This document shows, in pieces, positions 1 through 6,042 of a stretch of 9,735 nt of DNA. Below the pieces are notes generated by a model. The model saw nothing but the letters and a program-made list of their open reading frames with translations. It ran no database searches and had not been told where the DNA came from. How positions within the stretch are numbered: position 1 is the first letter of the stretch; every line of letters starts with the position of its first letter. A program made the translations under genes and the position numbers. This DNA comes from Oscillospiraceae bacterium (GTDB lineage Bacteria; Bacillota; Clostridia; Oscillospirales; Oscillospiraceae), in NCBI GenBank assembly GCA_031263805.1, contig JAISFB010000027.1, forward strand, positions 1 through 9,735, given 5' to 3'.

Positions 1-1
1 T

Positions 2-643
2 CCGGGCTACGGCGCGCCCGCGCCCGACGGCGGCGAAATAATGATCCCGGAAGCCTCTCAATACAGCGTATCGGAGCCGCGCACTCGGATCAAAACCGCC
101 TCCGGCGAAGCTCCGCCGACGGAGCGCACGTCAGCCCCCGCCGGACGCACGCCGCCGCCCGCCGAGGCTTCGCGGGCGCCCGAGCCGCGCGGGACGTCCG
201 CAGCAGCCCGCCCCGACTCGGCGACCATACGCGATATAGAGCTCCGGGAACCGCCGGCGCTTGTACACACGCATATCCCGCTGAAAATCCGCGGAGAGCG
301 CCGCGAAGCGGAGCTTTACGTCAGGCGCGGCGGAAAGGGCGGAAAAAACCGCGGAGAGCCGTCGTCCGGCGACGCCGATATGCTGCTGTCTCTCGAGCTT
401 CCGTCGCTCGGGAAATGGGAAGCCCTCGTGACGGTCAGCGGACGCGATATGTCCGTGCGTATGAAAACGGAAAGCGACGGCGCGCGCGCGCTGCTCGCGT
501 CAAACACCGATAAGCTCGCGGAAATACTCTCCGGCGCGGGCTACCGCCTCTCGAGCTCGCGCGTGGTGTTATTCGGGGAGGAAAGCGCCGCCGCCGCGCC
601 GCCGCGCGCGCAGCCGGCTCGCTATGTGGATATGTCTATATGA
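2..643 (+). CDS. FliK-like (flagellar hook-length control C-terminal domain) protein, 5' partial
   Basis: The reading frame is open from base 2 with no stop, so the gene starts left of the window. The ATG at 41 has no ribosome binding site and is probably internal. About 213 residues are visible. The first third is a Pro/Ala/Arg-rich linker of low complexity. The conserved part, about bases 260-575, reads like the FliK C-terminal domain: a beta segment with ELYVRR, then LSLELPSLGKWEALVTV (the family's L.L.P..LG.v.v pattern), then a helical end with LAEILSGAGYRL. In flagellar systems FliK measures hook length and switches FlhB specificity. Orphan FliK-like proteins (YlqG-type) paired with a small FlhB-like protein are known in Firmicutes, and the next gene is such a protein, overlapping by 4 bp. 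Domain assignment is by motif pattern. A flagellar function is not shown, since no other flagellar gene is visible. Confidence 0.72.
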   Translation, partial: PGYGAPAPDGGEIMIPEASQYSVSEPRTRIKTASGEAPPTERTSAPAGRTPPPAEASRAPEPRGTSAAARPDSATIRDIELREPPALVHTHIPLKIRGERREAELYVRRGGKGGKNRGEPSSGDADMLLSLELPSLGKWEALVTVSGRDMSVRMKTESDGARALLASNTDKLAEILSGAGYRLSSSRVVLFGEESAAAAPPRAQPARYVDMSI

Positions 644-927
644 GCGAAAAGCGAAAACGCCGCCGCGCCGCCGTGCTTCAATACGACCCGGCGCGCGACG
701 GCGCGCCCGTGCTGACGGCATACGGCGAGGGAAGCATCGCCGAGCGATTGATCGAGCGGGCGGAAAGCCTCGGAGTGCCCGTCGTGCCCGACGAGCCGCT
801 CGTCACGCTGCTCTCGCGCCTTGACGTCGGCGAGGAAATACCGCCCGAGCTCTACGAGGCGGTTTCCGGAATTTTGCTGTTTATCGCGGATATGGACAAA
901 ACCTACGCCGATAAATTCCGGAAATAA
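640..927 (+). CDS. FlhB C-terminal-domain protein (YlqH-type export switch-like)
   Basis: This 95-residue protein matches the cytoplasmic C-terminal subdomain of FlhB/YscU: AVLQYDPARDGAP (11-23), then IAERLIERAESLGVPVVPDEPL (33-54), then the signature VGEEIPPELYEAV (63-75). Full FlhB is about 350 residues with four membrane helices and an NPTH self-cleavage site. This protein has no membrane part and begins after where NPTH would lie, so it cannot self-cleave. YlqH of Bacillus subtilis has the same stand-alone form. The ATG overlaps the FliK-like stop as ATGA, implying translational coupling. In the classical system FliK and the FlhB C-terminus interact to switch export substrates, so the pair may keep that contact, but this is inference. 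The family call is strong; the function is not established. Confidence 0.85.
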   Translation: MSEKRKRRRAAVLQYDPARDGAPVLTAYGEGSIAERLIERAESLGVPVVPDEPLVTLLSRLDVGEEIPPELYEAVSGILLFIADMDKTYADKFRK

Positions 928-930
928 CAG

Positions 931-959
931 TTGCTTTTCGCCGCCGCCGGTGAGATAAT
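931..959 (+). promoter_or_regulatory. Candidate sigma-A promoter for the cell-wall hydrolase gene
   Basis: TTGCTT (931-936) and GATAAT (954-959) are separated by 17 bp, and a TG dinucleotide at 951-952 forms an extended -10. It lies directly after the FlhB-like stop and would give a leader of about 30 nt before the ATG at 999. The match is good but not perfect, so read-through from upstream genes is also possible. Confidence 0.45.
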
Positions 960-998
960 AAGCTTCATCAAAGAACAAAGCAGGGAGAAAAAGAACCT

Positions 999-2096
999 AT
1001 GGATTTAAGCGCCATATCGCCTATATTGCCGTATGTGCCGCAAGCGGAGCCGTCGCCGGGGAACAATATCTCAGGCGAGGATTTTGCCGCCGCCTTGTCC
1101 GACGCCGTCAGTCAGGACGCCCGGCAGAGCGCGGTCGCCCTCGCGGGAGGCTTGGGCGCGGACTCAGCCGCTTTCGGCGGCGATTTAAGCGGTATGCTGC
1201 TGGCGAGCGCCGCGAACGGCGTGTCCGATAACAACGTGTCAAACAGCCGGCTCGCGCTGTTTATGCTTTTGCAGATGATGCAGGGCCTTTCATCAAACGC
1301 TTCCGGCGCGGACGCGATGTATTTCGCCGCGATGTCCGCCGCGCTTGCGGGAAGCATCTCAAATCAGGGCGCGTCCGCCGAATCGCGCGAAACTCCGTAT
1401 GCCGTCGGTTACGATTCCGCCTCGCTGCGCCGGCCGTCCGCCGTCGAGGCTTCCGCCGAATCAAGTGTGCGCGCGGTTTCGGGCGATAGCGGTGATCTCC
1501 CCTACGGGGAGCCGGCCGCGTCCGCCGCGCCGGGCCCGCGCGCTAAGCTGCCGGACGCCGAATGGGTGCCGGCGACGCCCGTGATACGCAACAGCGCGGG
1601 AAACCGCTCCCCGGAGAATTACAACAAGCTCGTGCGGCAGTTTGACGTAACAGCCGCGTCGCGCTACGCCCCGGGCCGAAACGGGCACACTTACTGCAAC
1701 ATCTTCGTCTGGGACGTGACCCGCGCGCTCGGGTGCGAGATCCCGCACTACATATCGTCCTCCGGCGCGCCGATGGAATACCCGAACACCGCCGGAGCGA
1801 GCGAGCTGAACGCTCTGTCAATGGGCCGCTGGCTCGCGTCCTCCGGCAAAAGCTACGGCTGGACGGAAGCTACGCCCGAGCAGGCGCAGCTCCACGCGAA
1901 TCTCGGCAAGCCCGCCGTCGCGGTCTCGAGCGCCGTCAGCCATATCTCGATGGTCGTCCCGTCGGCGGTGGAGTACGACCCGCGGCGCGGCGTAACAGTC
2001 GCGCAGGCGGGCTCTTATGTCACGAATTATTCGTATCTCGGCAATATTTACAGCAATTCGGGCTTGAAAAGCGTCAGGTATTTTGTTCACGAATGA
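999..2096 (+). CDS. Putative peptidoglycan hydrolase with CHAP/NlpC-P60-like C-terminal domain
   Basis: 365 residues, with AGGGAG at 982-987 placed 11 nt before the ATG. The C-terminal part (about 203-365) looks like a Cys/His peptidoglycan hydrolase of the CHAP/NlpC-P60 group: TYCNIFVWDVTRALG (231-245, nucleophile candidate Cys233), a GW motif at 287-288, AQLHANLGKPAVAV (296-309), SHISMVV (314-320, His315) and VAQAGS (334-339, Gln336). The reaction would be cleavage of an amide or peptide bond in peptidoglycan. Residues 1-200 are Ala/Ser/Gly-rich. They include a hydrophobic stretch around 84-95 and another around 105-120, but no N-terminal Sec signal or lipobox is visible. The gene follows the FliK/FlhB-like pair by 71 bp. 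It could be an autolysin exported by a non-Sec route or a prophage-type lysin that became a chromosomal gene. The domain call is fairly sure; role and export route are unknown. Confidence 0.7.
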   Translation: MDLSAISPILPYVPQAEPSPGNNISGEDFAAALSDAVSQDARQSAVALAGGLGADSAAFGGDLSGMLLASAANGVSDNNVSNSRLALFMLLQMMQGLSSNASGADAMYFAAMSAALAGSISNQGASAESRETPYAVGYDSASLRRPSAVEASAESSVRAVSGDSGDLPYGEPAASAAPGPRAKLPDAEWVPATPVIRNSAGNRSPENYNKLVRQFDVTAASRYAPGRNGHTYCNIFVWDVTRALGCEIPHYISSSGAPMEYPNTAGASELNALSMGRWLASSGKSYGWTEATPEQAQLHANLGKPAVAVSSAVSHISMVVPSAVEYDPRRGVTVAQAGSYVTNYSYLGNIYSNSGLKSVRYFVHE

Positions 2097-2151
2097 TTTG
2101 AAACGCGAAGATCATCAAGCGGCTTTATCCGGTATATAACTTCAAAGCGAG

Positions 2152-2730
2152 TCATTTTGTTTTTATCAGCGTTTCATCGAGGACGTAGATCATTGGAGTA
2201 TATTCGCCGTCGCGTTTGTATCGAGGCTTGAACAGCTTAAACTGCCACGTGATTTCTTCAAAGGAAATTTTTGTATATAGTCCGCCGGCCAACTTAGAAC
2301 TGGCTGAGAATAGTATAATACACTGAGCGCGAATATGGCGCTTGTCAATGTTTTTGATGTGGTCTACGAAGATATTGAGCACATACTCGGATATTCGCCA
2401 ATCAGTTTGCGCGCCGTCTGCGCGCGTAGCACTGATCGTTCGTTTTTGATATTCTTTATCGACGGCAAAAGACGTGGCGAGAACAGCGGGAACAAGATCA
2501 TCGTCATCCGGGTCGGCGGTCACATCGCGGATGCAATAGCATTGAAATTGGCAAAACGCAATTACTTTGTTATTTTTTTCCGTTCTGCCGTCTAAGAACA
2601 GCAGCGTCGTGACCGGGCGGTCTTTGCCCGATATCAAAGCAGCGCGCATTCCTGCACTCAATCGGTCACAATCAAATGCAGTTATCTGCGCGCTGTACCG
2701 GTCAAATGATGTGGGATCGCACTTGACCAT
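2152..2730 (-). CDS. GNAT-like acetyltransferase-fold protein, possible toxin of a TA-like pair
   Basis: 192 residues from the ATG at 2730. An in-frame TTG at 2781 would add 17 residues but overlap the upstream gene. The ATG puts the FDC motif at residues 19-21, where TacT-like GNAT proteins usually have FDCG. Other visible parts are a beta strand VIAFCQFQC (56-64), the core PAVLATSFAVDKEYQKR (81-97), which matches the strand-4 and cofactor-binding region, an amphipathic helix ISEYVLNIFVDHIKNI (113-128), IILFSA (138-143) and GLYTKISFEEI (150-160), equal to the GNAT LYEKxGFxxx motif. The usual R/Q-x-x-G-x-G/A pyrophosphate loop is absent. KRTIS with an insertion occupies that place, so activity is uncertain. 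I recall similar loop-divergent GNAT-like proteins in Clostridia. It lies 13 bp behind a small basic gene, has no clear ribosome binding site (so is probably coupled), and is lower in GC than its neighbours. Confidence 0.6.
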   Translation of the reverse strand: MVKCDPTSFDRYSAQITAFDCDRLSAGMRAALISGKDRPVTTLLFLDGRTEKNNKVIAFCQFQCYCIRDVTADPDDDDLVPAVLATSFAVDKEYQKRTISATRADGAQTDWRISEYVLNIFVDHIKNIDKRHIRAQCIILFSASSKLAGGLYTKISFEEITWQFKLFKPRYKRDGEYTPMIYVLDETLIKTK

Positions 2731-2743
2731 AATGAGGTCTTTG

Positions 2744-2929
2744 TCAGTCAGGCCGCTCGGTATCGGATTCTCCGAACCCAATTCGCTTTACACGTGAAAA
2801 ATCGAATTTCGGCGCTTTTTGCTGCGCCTCCCAACTCGCGCGAGCCGCCGCCTTAAAGGCGCTTTTCTGGCTTTTCGTTTTGAAAATCAGAATGGGGGTT
2901 TTCGGCTTTGCACTTGGTTTCGCTGCCAT
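2744..2929 (-). CDS. Small basic protein of unknown function, antitoxin-like partner of the GNAT-like gene
   Basis: I chose the ATG at 2929 because a strong AAAGGAG (2945-2939 on this strand) stands 9 nt upstream. The frame is open to 2995, and a start at 2959 would give 71 residues. The 61-residue product begins with a Lys/Pro-rich tail (MAAKPSAKPK), then TPILIFKTKSQKSAFKAAARASWEAQQ (11-37), a short strand plus an amphipathic Lys/Ala helix, and ends acidic (ESDTERPD). I do not recognise a named domain, and it is not an obvious ribbon-helix-helix or AbrB fold. Its position fits an antitoxin: the first gene of a two-gene operon, small and charged, with its stop 13 bp before the GNAT-like ATG. 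That role is inference from arrangement only. Confidence 0.5.
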   Translation of the reverse strand: MAAKPSAKPKTPILIFKTKSQKSAFKAAARASWEAQQKAPKFDFSRVKRIGFGESDTERPD

Positions 2930-3077
2930 CTTTCCGTGCTCCTTTCCGTTGTGTCTCATCGGCACATCCCCCCAATCTTTACGGCGATATTTCACCGTCT
3001 GATATGATATGAGGAGCGGCCCGCCTTTATTCGCGGAACAGTCCCACGCTTGTCCGCGGATGAAGGATCAGATAGCG

Positions 3078-3095
3078 GTGTTCCTGTCGGAACAC
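3078..3095. repeat. Perfect inverted repeat, 7-bp arms, 4-nt spacer
   Basis: GTGTTCC (3078-3084), spacer TGTC, GGAACAC (3089-3095). It sits where transcription from the candidate minus-strand promoter would begin, so it could be an operator for the GNAT-like operon. It is not followed by a T tract on either strand, which argues against a terminator. Confidence 0.55.
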
Positions 3096-3101
3096 GTGGA
3101 T

Positions 3102-3110
3102 ATTATCACA
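3102..3110 (-). promoter_or_regulatory. Candidate extended -10 promoter for the GNAT-like operon
   Basis: Read on the minus strand this is TGTGATAAT, an extended -10 (TG, one base, GATAAT). No good -35 is present; TTGCTT lies upstream at a short 15-bp spacing, and an A/T-rich tract follows further upstream. Transcription would start near 3095, giving a leader of about 165 nt before the ATG at 2929. Confidence 0.3.
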
Positions 3111-3214
3111 GTAGTTCAGGAAAAGCAAGAAAAAGATACAAAAATACAATTTTTTTGGTTTACTGAAACATATAGCGTTGCAGGCTCATAAGAACCACAT
3201 TTTCGGACAGTCTC

Positions 3215-3236
3215 GGGCGAACATATAGATTCGCCC
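3215..3236. repeat. Perfect inverted repeat, 7-bp arms, 8-nt loop
   Basis: GGGCGAA (3215-3221) and TTCGCCC (3230-3236) enclose CATATAGA. No T run follows on either strand. It lies about 33 bp upstream of the htpG -35 and could be a regulatory site or a hairpin. It does not match the LexA box or CIRCE. Confidence 0.5.
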
Positions 3237-3261
3237 CTGCATAAGGAACGCCGTCCCTCAA

Positions 3262-3318
3262 TTTCGTGTTGAAACCAATTAAAATCTGCGCTATAATACA
3301 TAACAGCTGAACACGAAA
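3262..3318. promoter_or_regulatory. Widely spaced inverted repeat enclosing the htpG promoter
   Basis: TTTCGTGTT (3262-3270) and AACACGAAA (3310-3318) are exact reverse complements, 9 bp each. The left arm overlaps the first two bases of the -35, and the right arm lies just after the predicted transcription start. The placement is that expected of two half-sites for a repressor. No regulator is known for it here. Confidence 0.4.
3269..3297 (+). promoter_or_regulatory. Sigma-A promoter of htpG
   Basis: TTGAAA (3269-3274), a 17-bp spacer and a perfect TATAAT (3292-3297). The predicted start near 3304 gives a leader of about 43 nt that ends with the ribosome binding site AAGGAGG (3329-3335), 11 nt before the ATG. 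No CIRCE element of the HrcA type was found, so heat control, if any, is by another route. Confidence 0.85.
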
Positions 3319-3346
3319 CCAAAACACCAAGGAGGCGCCCCTGACA

Positions 3347-5278
3347 ATGGCAAAAAAGCAGTTCAAATCCGAATCCAAGCGCATACTCGATCTGATGATC
3401 GGCTCCATTTACACCCACCGCGAGATTTTTCTGCGCGAGCTCATCTCAAACGCGTCAGACGCGATAGACAAGCTGTGCTATATCGCTCTGACGGACGACA
3501 AGATAGGCCTTACGCGCGACGATTTTAAGATCGAGCTCGCCGTTGACCGCGAAAACCGTACGCTGACGGTTTCCGACAACGGCGTCGGAATGACGGCTGA
3601 GGAGCTTGAAAGCAACCTCGGCGTCATCGCGCGCAGCGGCTCGCTTAAATTCCGCAGCGAGCTTGAAGCACAGGCCGGCGGCGGCGAAAAGCCCGCCGAT
3701 ATGGACATAATCGGCCAATTCGGCGTGGGCTTTTATTCGGCGTTTATGGTCTCAAAAAACGTGCGCGTCCTCTCCCGGGCCTACGGCGCGGACTCGGCGA
3801 ACGTCTGGGAATCCTCCGGGCCGGACGGCTACACGATATCCCCCGCCGAGCGCGAGGCCTGCGGCACGGACGTCATAATGGAGCTCAAGGACGACGCGGA
3901 GGACGAGAGCTTCGCCGAGTTTTTGGAGGAATACACGCTTCATTCGCTCATCAAAAAATATTCCGACTATATCCGCTGGCCGATAATAATGGACGTGACG
4001 AAGTCCCGCCGAGTCGAGGGCGAGCCGGATAAGGACGGCAAGCCCGCCGTTAATTGGGAGGACTACACGGAGCGCGAGACGATAAACTCCCGCGTCCCGA
4101 TCTGGCAGCGCCCGAAATCCGAGGTCACGGACGAAGCGTGCTTTGAGTTTTTCAGGGAGCAGTTCGGCGCGGAGAGTGACCCCGCCGCCGTGATACGCGT
4201 CTCCGCCGAGGGCGCGGCGGTCAGCTATAAGGCGATGCTGTTCATACCATCAAAGGCGCCGTACGATTATTTCACGCGGGAATATGAGCCGGGGCTGCGC
4301 CTGTACGCGTCCGGCGTGCTGATCATGGAGAAATGCGACGCGCTTTTGCCGGAATATTTCCGCTTCGTTCGCGGCGTCGTCGATTCCGCCGATTTATCGC
4401 TGAATATCTCGCGCGAGACGCTGCAGCACGACAGGCAGCTTAAAACGATCGCGTCGAATCTCGAAAAAAAGGTGCGTTCCGAGCTCTCGCGCCTGCTTGA
4501 GCAAGAGCGGGAAAAGTACGCGGAGTTTTACGCCGCGTTCGGCCTCCAGCTTAAATACGGTCTGCTGTCCGATTACGGCGCGCACGCCGAAAAACTGCGC
4601 GAGCTGCTGCTTTTCTGGTCCCCCGCGCAGGAGAAGCTTATCACGCTCTCGGAATACGTGAAAAATATGCCGGAGGAGCAAAAGTATATCTATTACGCCT
4701 GCGGCTCCGGCGCCGCGGCGCTCGACAAGCTTCCGCAGGCCGAGCCGCTTCGCGCAAAAGGCTACGACGTTTTGTATATGACGGACGATATCGACGACTT
4801 CGCGGCCCGCGCGCTCGGCGCGATAGACGGAAAAGAACTCCGCTCCGTAACGGGCGACGACCTCGGCCTCACGGGCGACGAGGAGGCGCGGGAGCTCGAG
4901 CAGTCCGAAAGCGACAACCGCGAGCTTCTCGACTTTATAAAAGAATCCCTCGGCGGCAGGATAAGCGAGGCGCGGCTGTCAGCGAGACTTGTTTCCGCCC
5001 CCGCCTGCCTCACCGCGAAGGGCGGCGTGACGCTTGAAATGGAACGGTATTTCAACACGATAAAAACCGAGTCGCCGGAGACCGTGCGCGCCGAGCGCGT
5101 TATGGAGCTCAACGCGTCCCACGCCGTATTCGCCGCGCTGAAGCGGGCATATGAAACCGACAGAGACAAAGCGGCGAAATACGCCGAAATGCTTTACGGC
5201 CAGTCCGTTTTAATGGCCGGCCTGCCGTTAGACGACGTATCGCGCTTCTGCGAGGTCGTGTCGGAGCTAACGGCGTAA
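3347..5278 (+). CDS. htpG: Hsp90-family molecular chaperone HtpG
   Basis: 643 residues, the normal size for bacterial Hsp90. HtpG is a cytosolic, ATP-driven dimeric chaperone. The N-terminal GHKL ATPase domain is complete: ELISNASDAIDKL (31-43) with the magnesium-coordinating Asn35, SDNGVGM (76-82) with the nucleotide-contacting Asp77, NLGVIARSGS (90-99), and the lid glycine motif GQFGVGFYSAFMV (123-135). The middle domain contains the family's NISRETLQHDRQLK segment, including the Arg of the ATPase-activating loop. The C-terminal dimerisation region ends in a normal way, without the eukaryotic MEEVD tail. A perfect ribosome binding site and a strong promoter precede it. No terminator hairpin is visible after the stop, and the mazEF promoter begins 27 bp downstream. 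Both neighbours are TA-like modules of lower GC. The identification is certain. Confidence 0.98.
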   Translation: MAKKQFKSESKRILDLMIGSIYTHREIFLRELISNASDAIDKLCYIALTDDKIGLTRDDFKIELAVDRENRTLTVSDNGVGMTAEELESNLGVIARSGSLKFRSELEAQAGGGEKPADMDIIGQFGVGFYSAFMVSKNVRVLSRAYGADSANVWESSGPDGYTISPAEREACGTDVIMELKDDAEDESFAEFLEEYTLHSLIKKYSDYIRWPIIMDVTKSRRVEGEPDKDGKPAVNWEDYTERETINSRVPIWQRPKSEVTDEACFEFFREQFGAESDPAAVIRVSAEGAAVSYKAMLFIPSKAPYDYFTREYEPGLRLYASGVLIMEKCDALLPEYFRFVRGVVDSADLSLNISRETLQHDRQLKTIASNLEKKVRSELSRLLEQEREKYAEFYAAFGLQLKYGLLSDYGAHAEKLRELLLFWSPAQEKLITLSEYVKNMPEEQKYIYYACGSGAAALDKLPQAEPLRAKGYDVLYMTDDIDDFAARALGAIDGKELRSVTGDDLGLTGDEEARELEQSESDNRELLDFIKESLGGRISEARLSARLVSAPACLTAKGGVTLEMERYFNTIKTESPETVRAERVMELNASHAVFAALKRAYETDRDKAAKYAEMLYGQSVLMAGLPLDDVSRFCEVVSELTA

Positions 5279-5305
5279 GCGGGGATCAGGTGTTGTTGCC
5301 CCAAG

Positions 5306-5335
5306 TTGACAGTACGCTTTTATATGGAGTATAAT
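5306..5335 (+). promoter_or_regulatory. Sigma-A promoter of the mazEF operon with a possible autoregulatory palindrome
   Basis: A perfect TTGACA (5306-5311), an 18-bp spacer and a perfect TATAAT (5330-5335). TTATA (5320-5324) and TATAA (5330-5334), five bases apart, form a small inverted repeat over the -10, a plausible operator for MazE or the MazEF complex. Transcription would begin near 5342, 36 nt before mazE. Confidence 0.75.
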
Positions 5336-5377
5336 AATCGCGCGGATGCCGTTAAAACTGTTCGGGAAGGGGATATT

Positions 5378-5668
5378 ATGGAACAAACTTTTACGTACCA
5401 CACGTTTATTTCGCAAATGGGCAATTCACAGAGCGTGCGTATACCTAAAATTTTTCTTGAGCGCGAGCAACTGGAGTTTTCATCTGATGGCAAAATGCCT
5501 GTCGAGCTGATATCGACCGGAAAGGGAATTCTAATCAAACCGCGGAGTCAGACGCAGAGGATAACTCTTGAGGAGCTTTTTGCGGACTGGGACGGCGAAC
5601 CATATGAGATGACCGACGAGCTGCGGGCGTGGGAACAAATGTCTCCTGTCGGGAGCGAGGTCTTGTGA
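5378..5668 (+). CDS. mazE: MazE-type antitoxin (AbrB/MazE fold)
   Basis: 96 residues. The ATG at 5378 is chosen because GAAGGGG stands 5 nt before it and because the promoter -35 occupies the upstream part of the frame. Residues 1-55 form a MazE/AbrB swapped-hairpin DNA-binding domain, with the hallmark GNSQSVRIPK (15-24) followed by the strand region VELISTGKGILIKP (42-55). The C-terminal part, with EELFADWDGEPYEMTDELRAWEQ (65-87), is acidic and would form the flexible tail that wraps and inhibits the toxin dimer. It overlaps mazF by 4 bp. MazE-type proteins bind their own promoter and are degraded by cellular proteases, so autoregulation is expected from family knowledge. The codon use is less GC-rich than that of htpG, suggesting separate acquisition. 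Confidence 0.93.
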   Translation: MEQTFTYHTFISQMGNSQSVRIPKIFLEREQLEFSSDGKMPVELISTGKGILIKPRSQTQRITLEELFADWDGEPYEMTDELRAWEQMSPVGSEVL

Positions 5669-6000
5669 GTTTCAGACAAGGGGATATCATAAAATTTGAT
5701 TTCGGTCCAACGCGAGGACACGAGCAAGCCGGGTATCGTCCGGCTGTCGTCATAAGCCGGAATTTATTGAACGAGCAGACCGGGCAGCTCATAGTTTGCC
5801 CGATAACCAATACTGTGAAACCGTATCCGACAAGAATCCTTCTCAATGGGCAAACGAAAACTCGGGGATACGTCATTTGCGAACACATTAAGACAATTGA
5901 CGTGAGCGCGCGAAATCCTGTATACGTTGAACCGATAGACGATGAGCTTTTAGACCGTGTGCTCGGCATTGTGGCGTCGGAGCTGGCGAGGGATATATAG
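5665..6000 (+). CDS. mazF: MazF-type endoribonuclease toxin
   Basis: 111 residues from a GTG at 5665 that overlaps the mazE stop as GTGA. GGGAGCGAGG lies just upstream inside mazE. The length is normal for MazF. Visible family features are GDIIKFDFGPTRGHEQAGYRPAVVIS (6-31) with the catalytic Arg25, then CPITNTVKPYP (45-55) with the catalytic Thr48, then GYVICEHIKTIDVSAR, which equals the V.ADQvksID region of the fold. MazF dimers cut single-stranded RNA at short sequence-specific sites and stop translation. MazE neutralises them. Both catalytic residues are intact, so the toxin is probably active. The cut sequence cannot be predicted from this reading. No terminator was seen before the following hydrolase gene, 42 bp downstream, so some co-transcription is possible. 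Confidence 0.95.
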   Translation: MSFRQGDIIKFDFGPTRGHEQAGYRPAVVISRNLLNEQTGQLIVCPITNTVKPYPTRILLNGQTKTRGYVICEHIKTIDVSARNPVYVEPIDDELLDRVLGIVASELARDI

Positions 6001-6042
6001 AAAAACTATTGAATTGACGCTTGAATGAAAGGAACGATCAAT

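Larger units (their letters stand above)
2930..3346. other. Divergent intergenic region between the GNAT-like operon and htpG
   Basis: About 420 bases with no convincing gene. Short frames here lack ribosome binding sites and recognisable sequence. The region holds a candidate minus-strand promoter, an AT-rich tract at 3119-3160 that could act as an upstream element for it, three inverted repeats, and the htpG promoter and leader. No terminator hairpin with a T run was seen. Confidence 0.6.

Noticed and set aside
41..643. A complete 200-residue gene starting at the ATG at 41
   Set aside because: The frame is open to the left edge, the ATG has no ribosome binding site, and FliK-like proteins are normally much longer, so it is treated as a 5'-partial gene.
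2097..2151. Terminator between the convergent hydrolase and GNAT-like genes
   Set aside because: No stem with more than a few pairs and no adjoining T tract was seen in these 55 bases.
2731..2781. A TTG start for the GNAT-like protein at 2781
   Set aside because: It would overlap the upstream gene by 38 bp without a ribosome binding site, and the ATG at 2730 places the FDC motif at the expected distance. Not fully excluded.
3009..3191. A 60-codon plus-strand frame and overlapping minus-strand frames at 3116-3418
   Set aside because: No ribosome binding site, no recognisable family, and overlap with the promoter elements and with htpG on the other strand.
3215..3236. LexA box or CIRCE element before htpG
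   Set aside because: The repeat has CGAAC but not the matching GTTCG at the right spacing, and CIRCE arms (TTAGCACTC/GAGTGCTAA) are absent.
5306..5377. An upstream TTG start that would lengthen MazE by 24 residues
   Set aside because: The TTG is part of the perfect -35 hexamer of the operon promoter, so it cannot be in the transcript; the ATG at 5378 has a good ribosome binding site.
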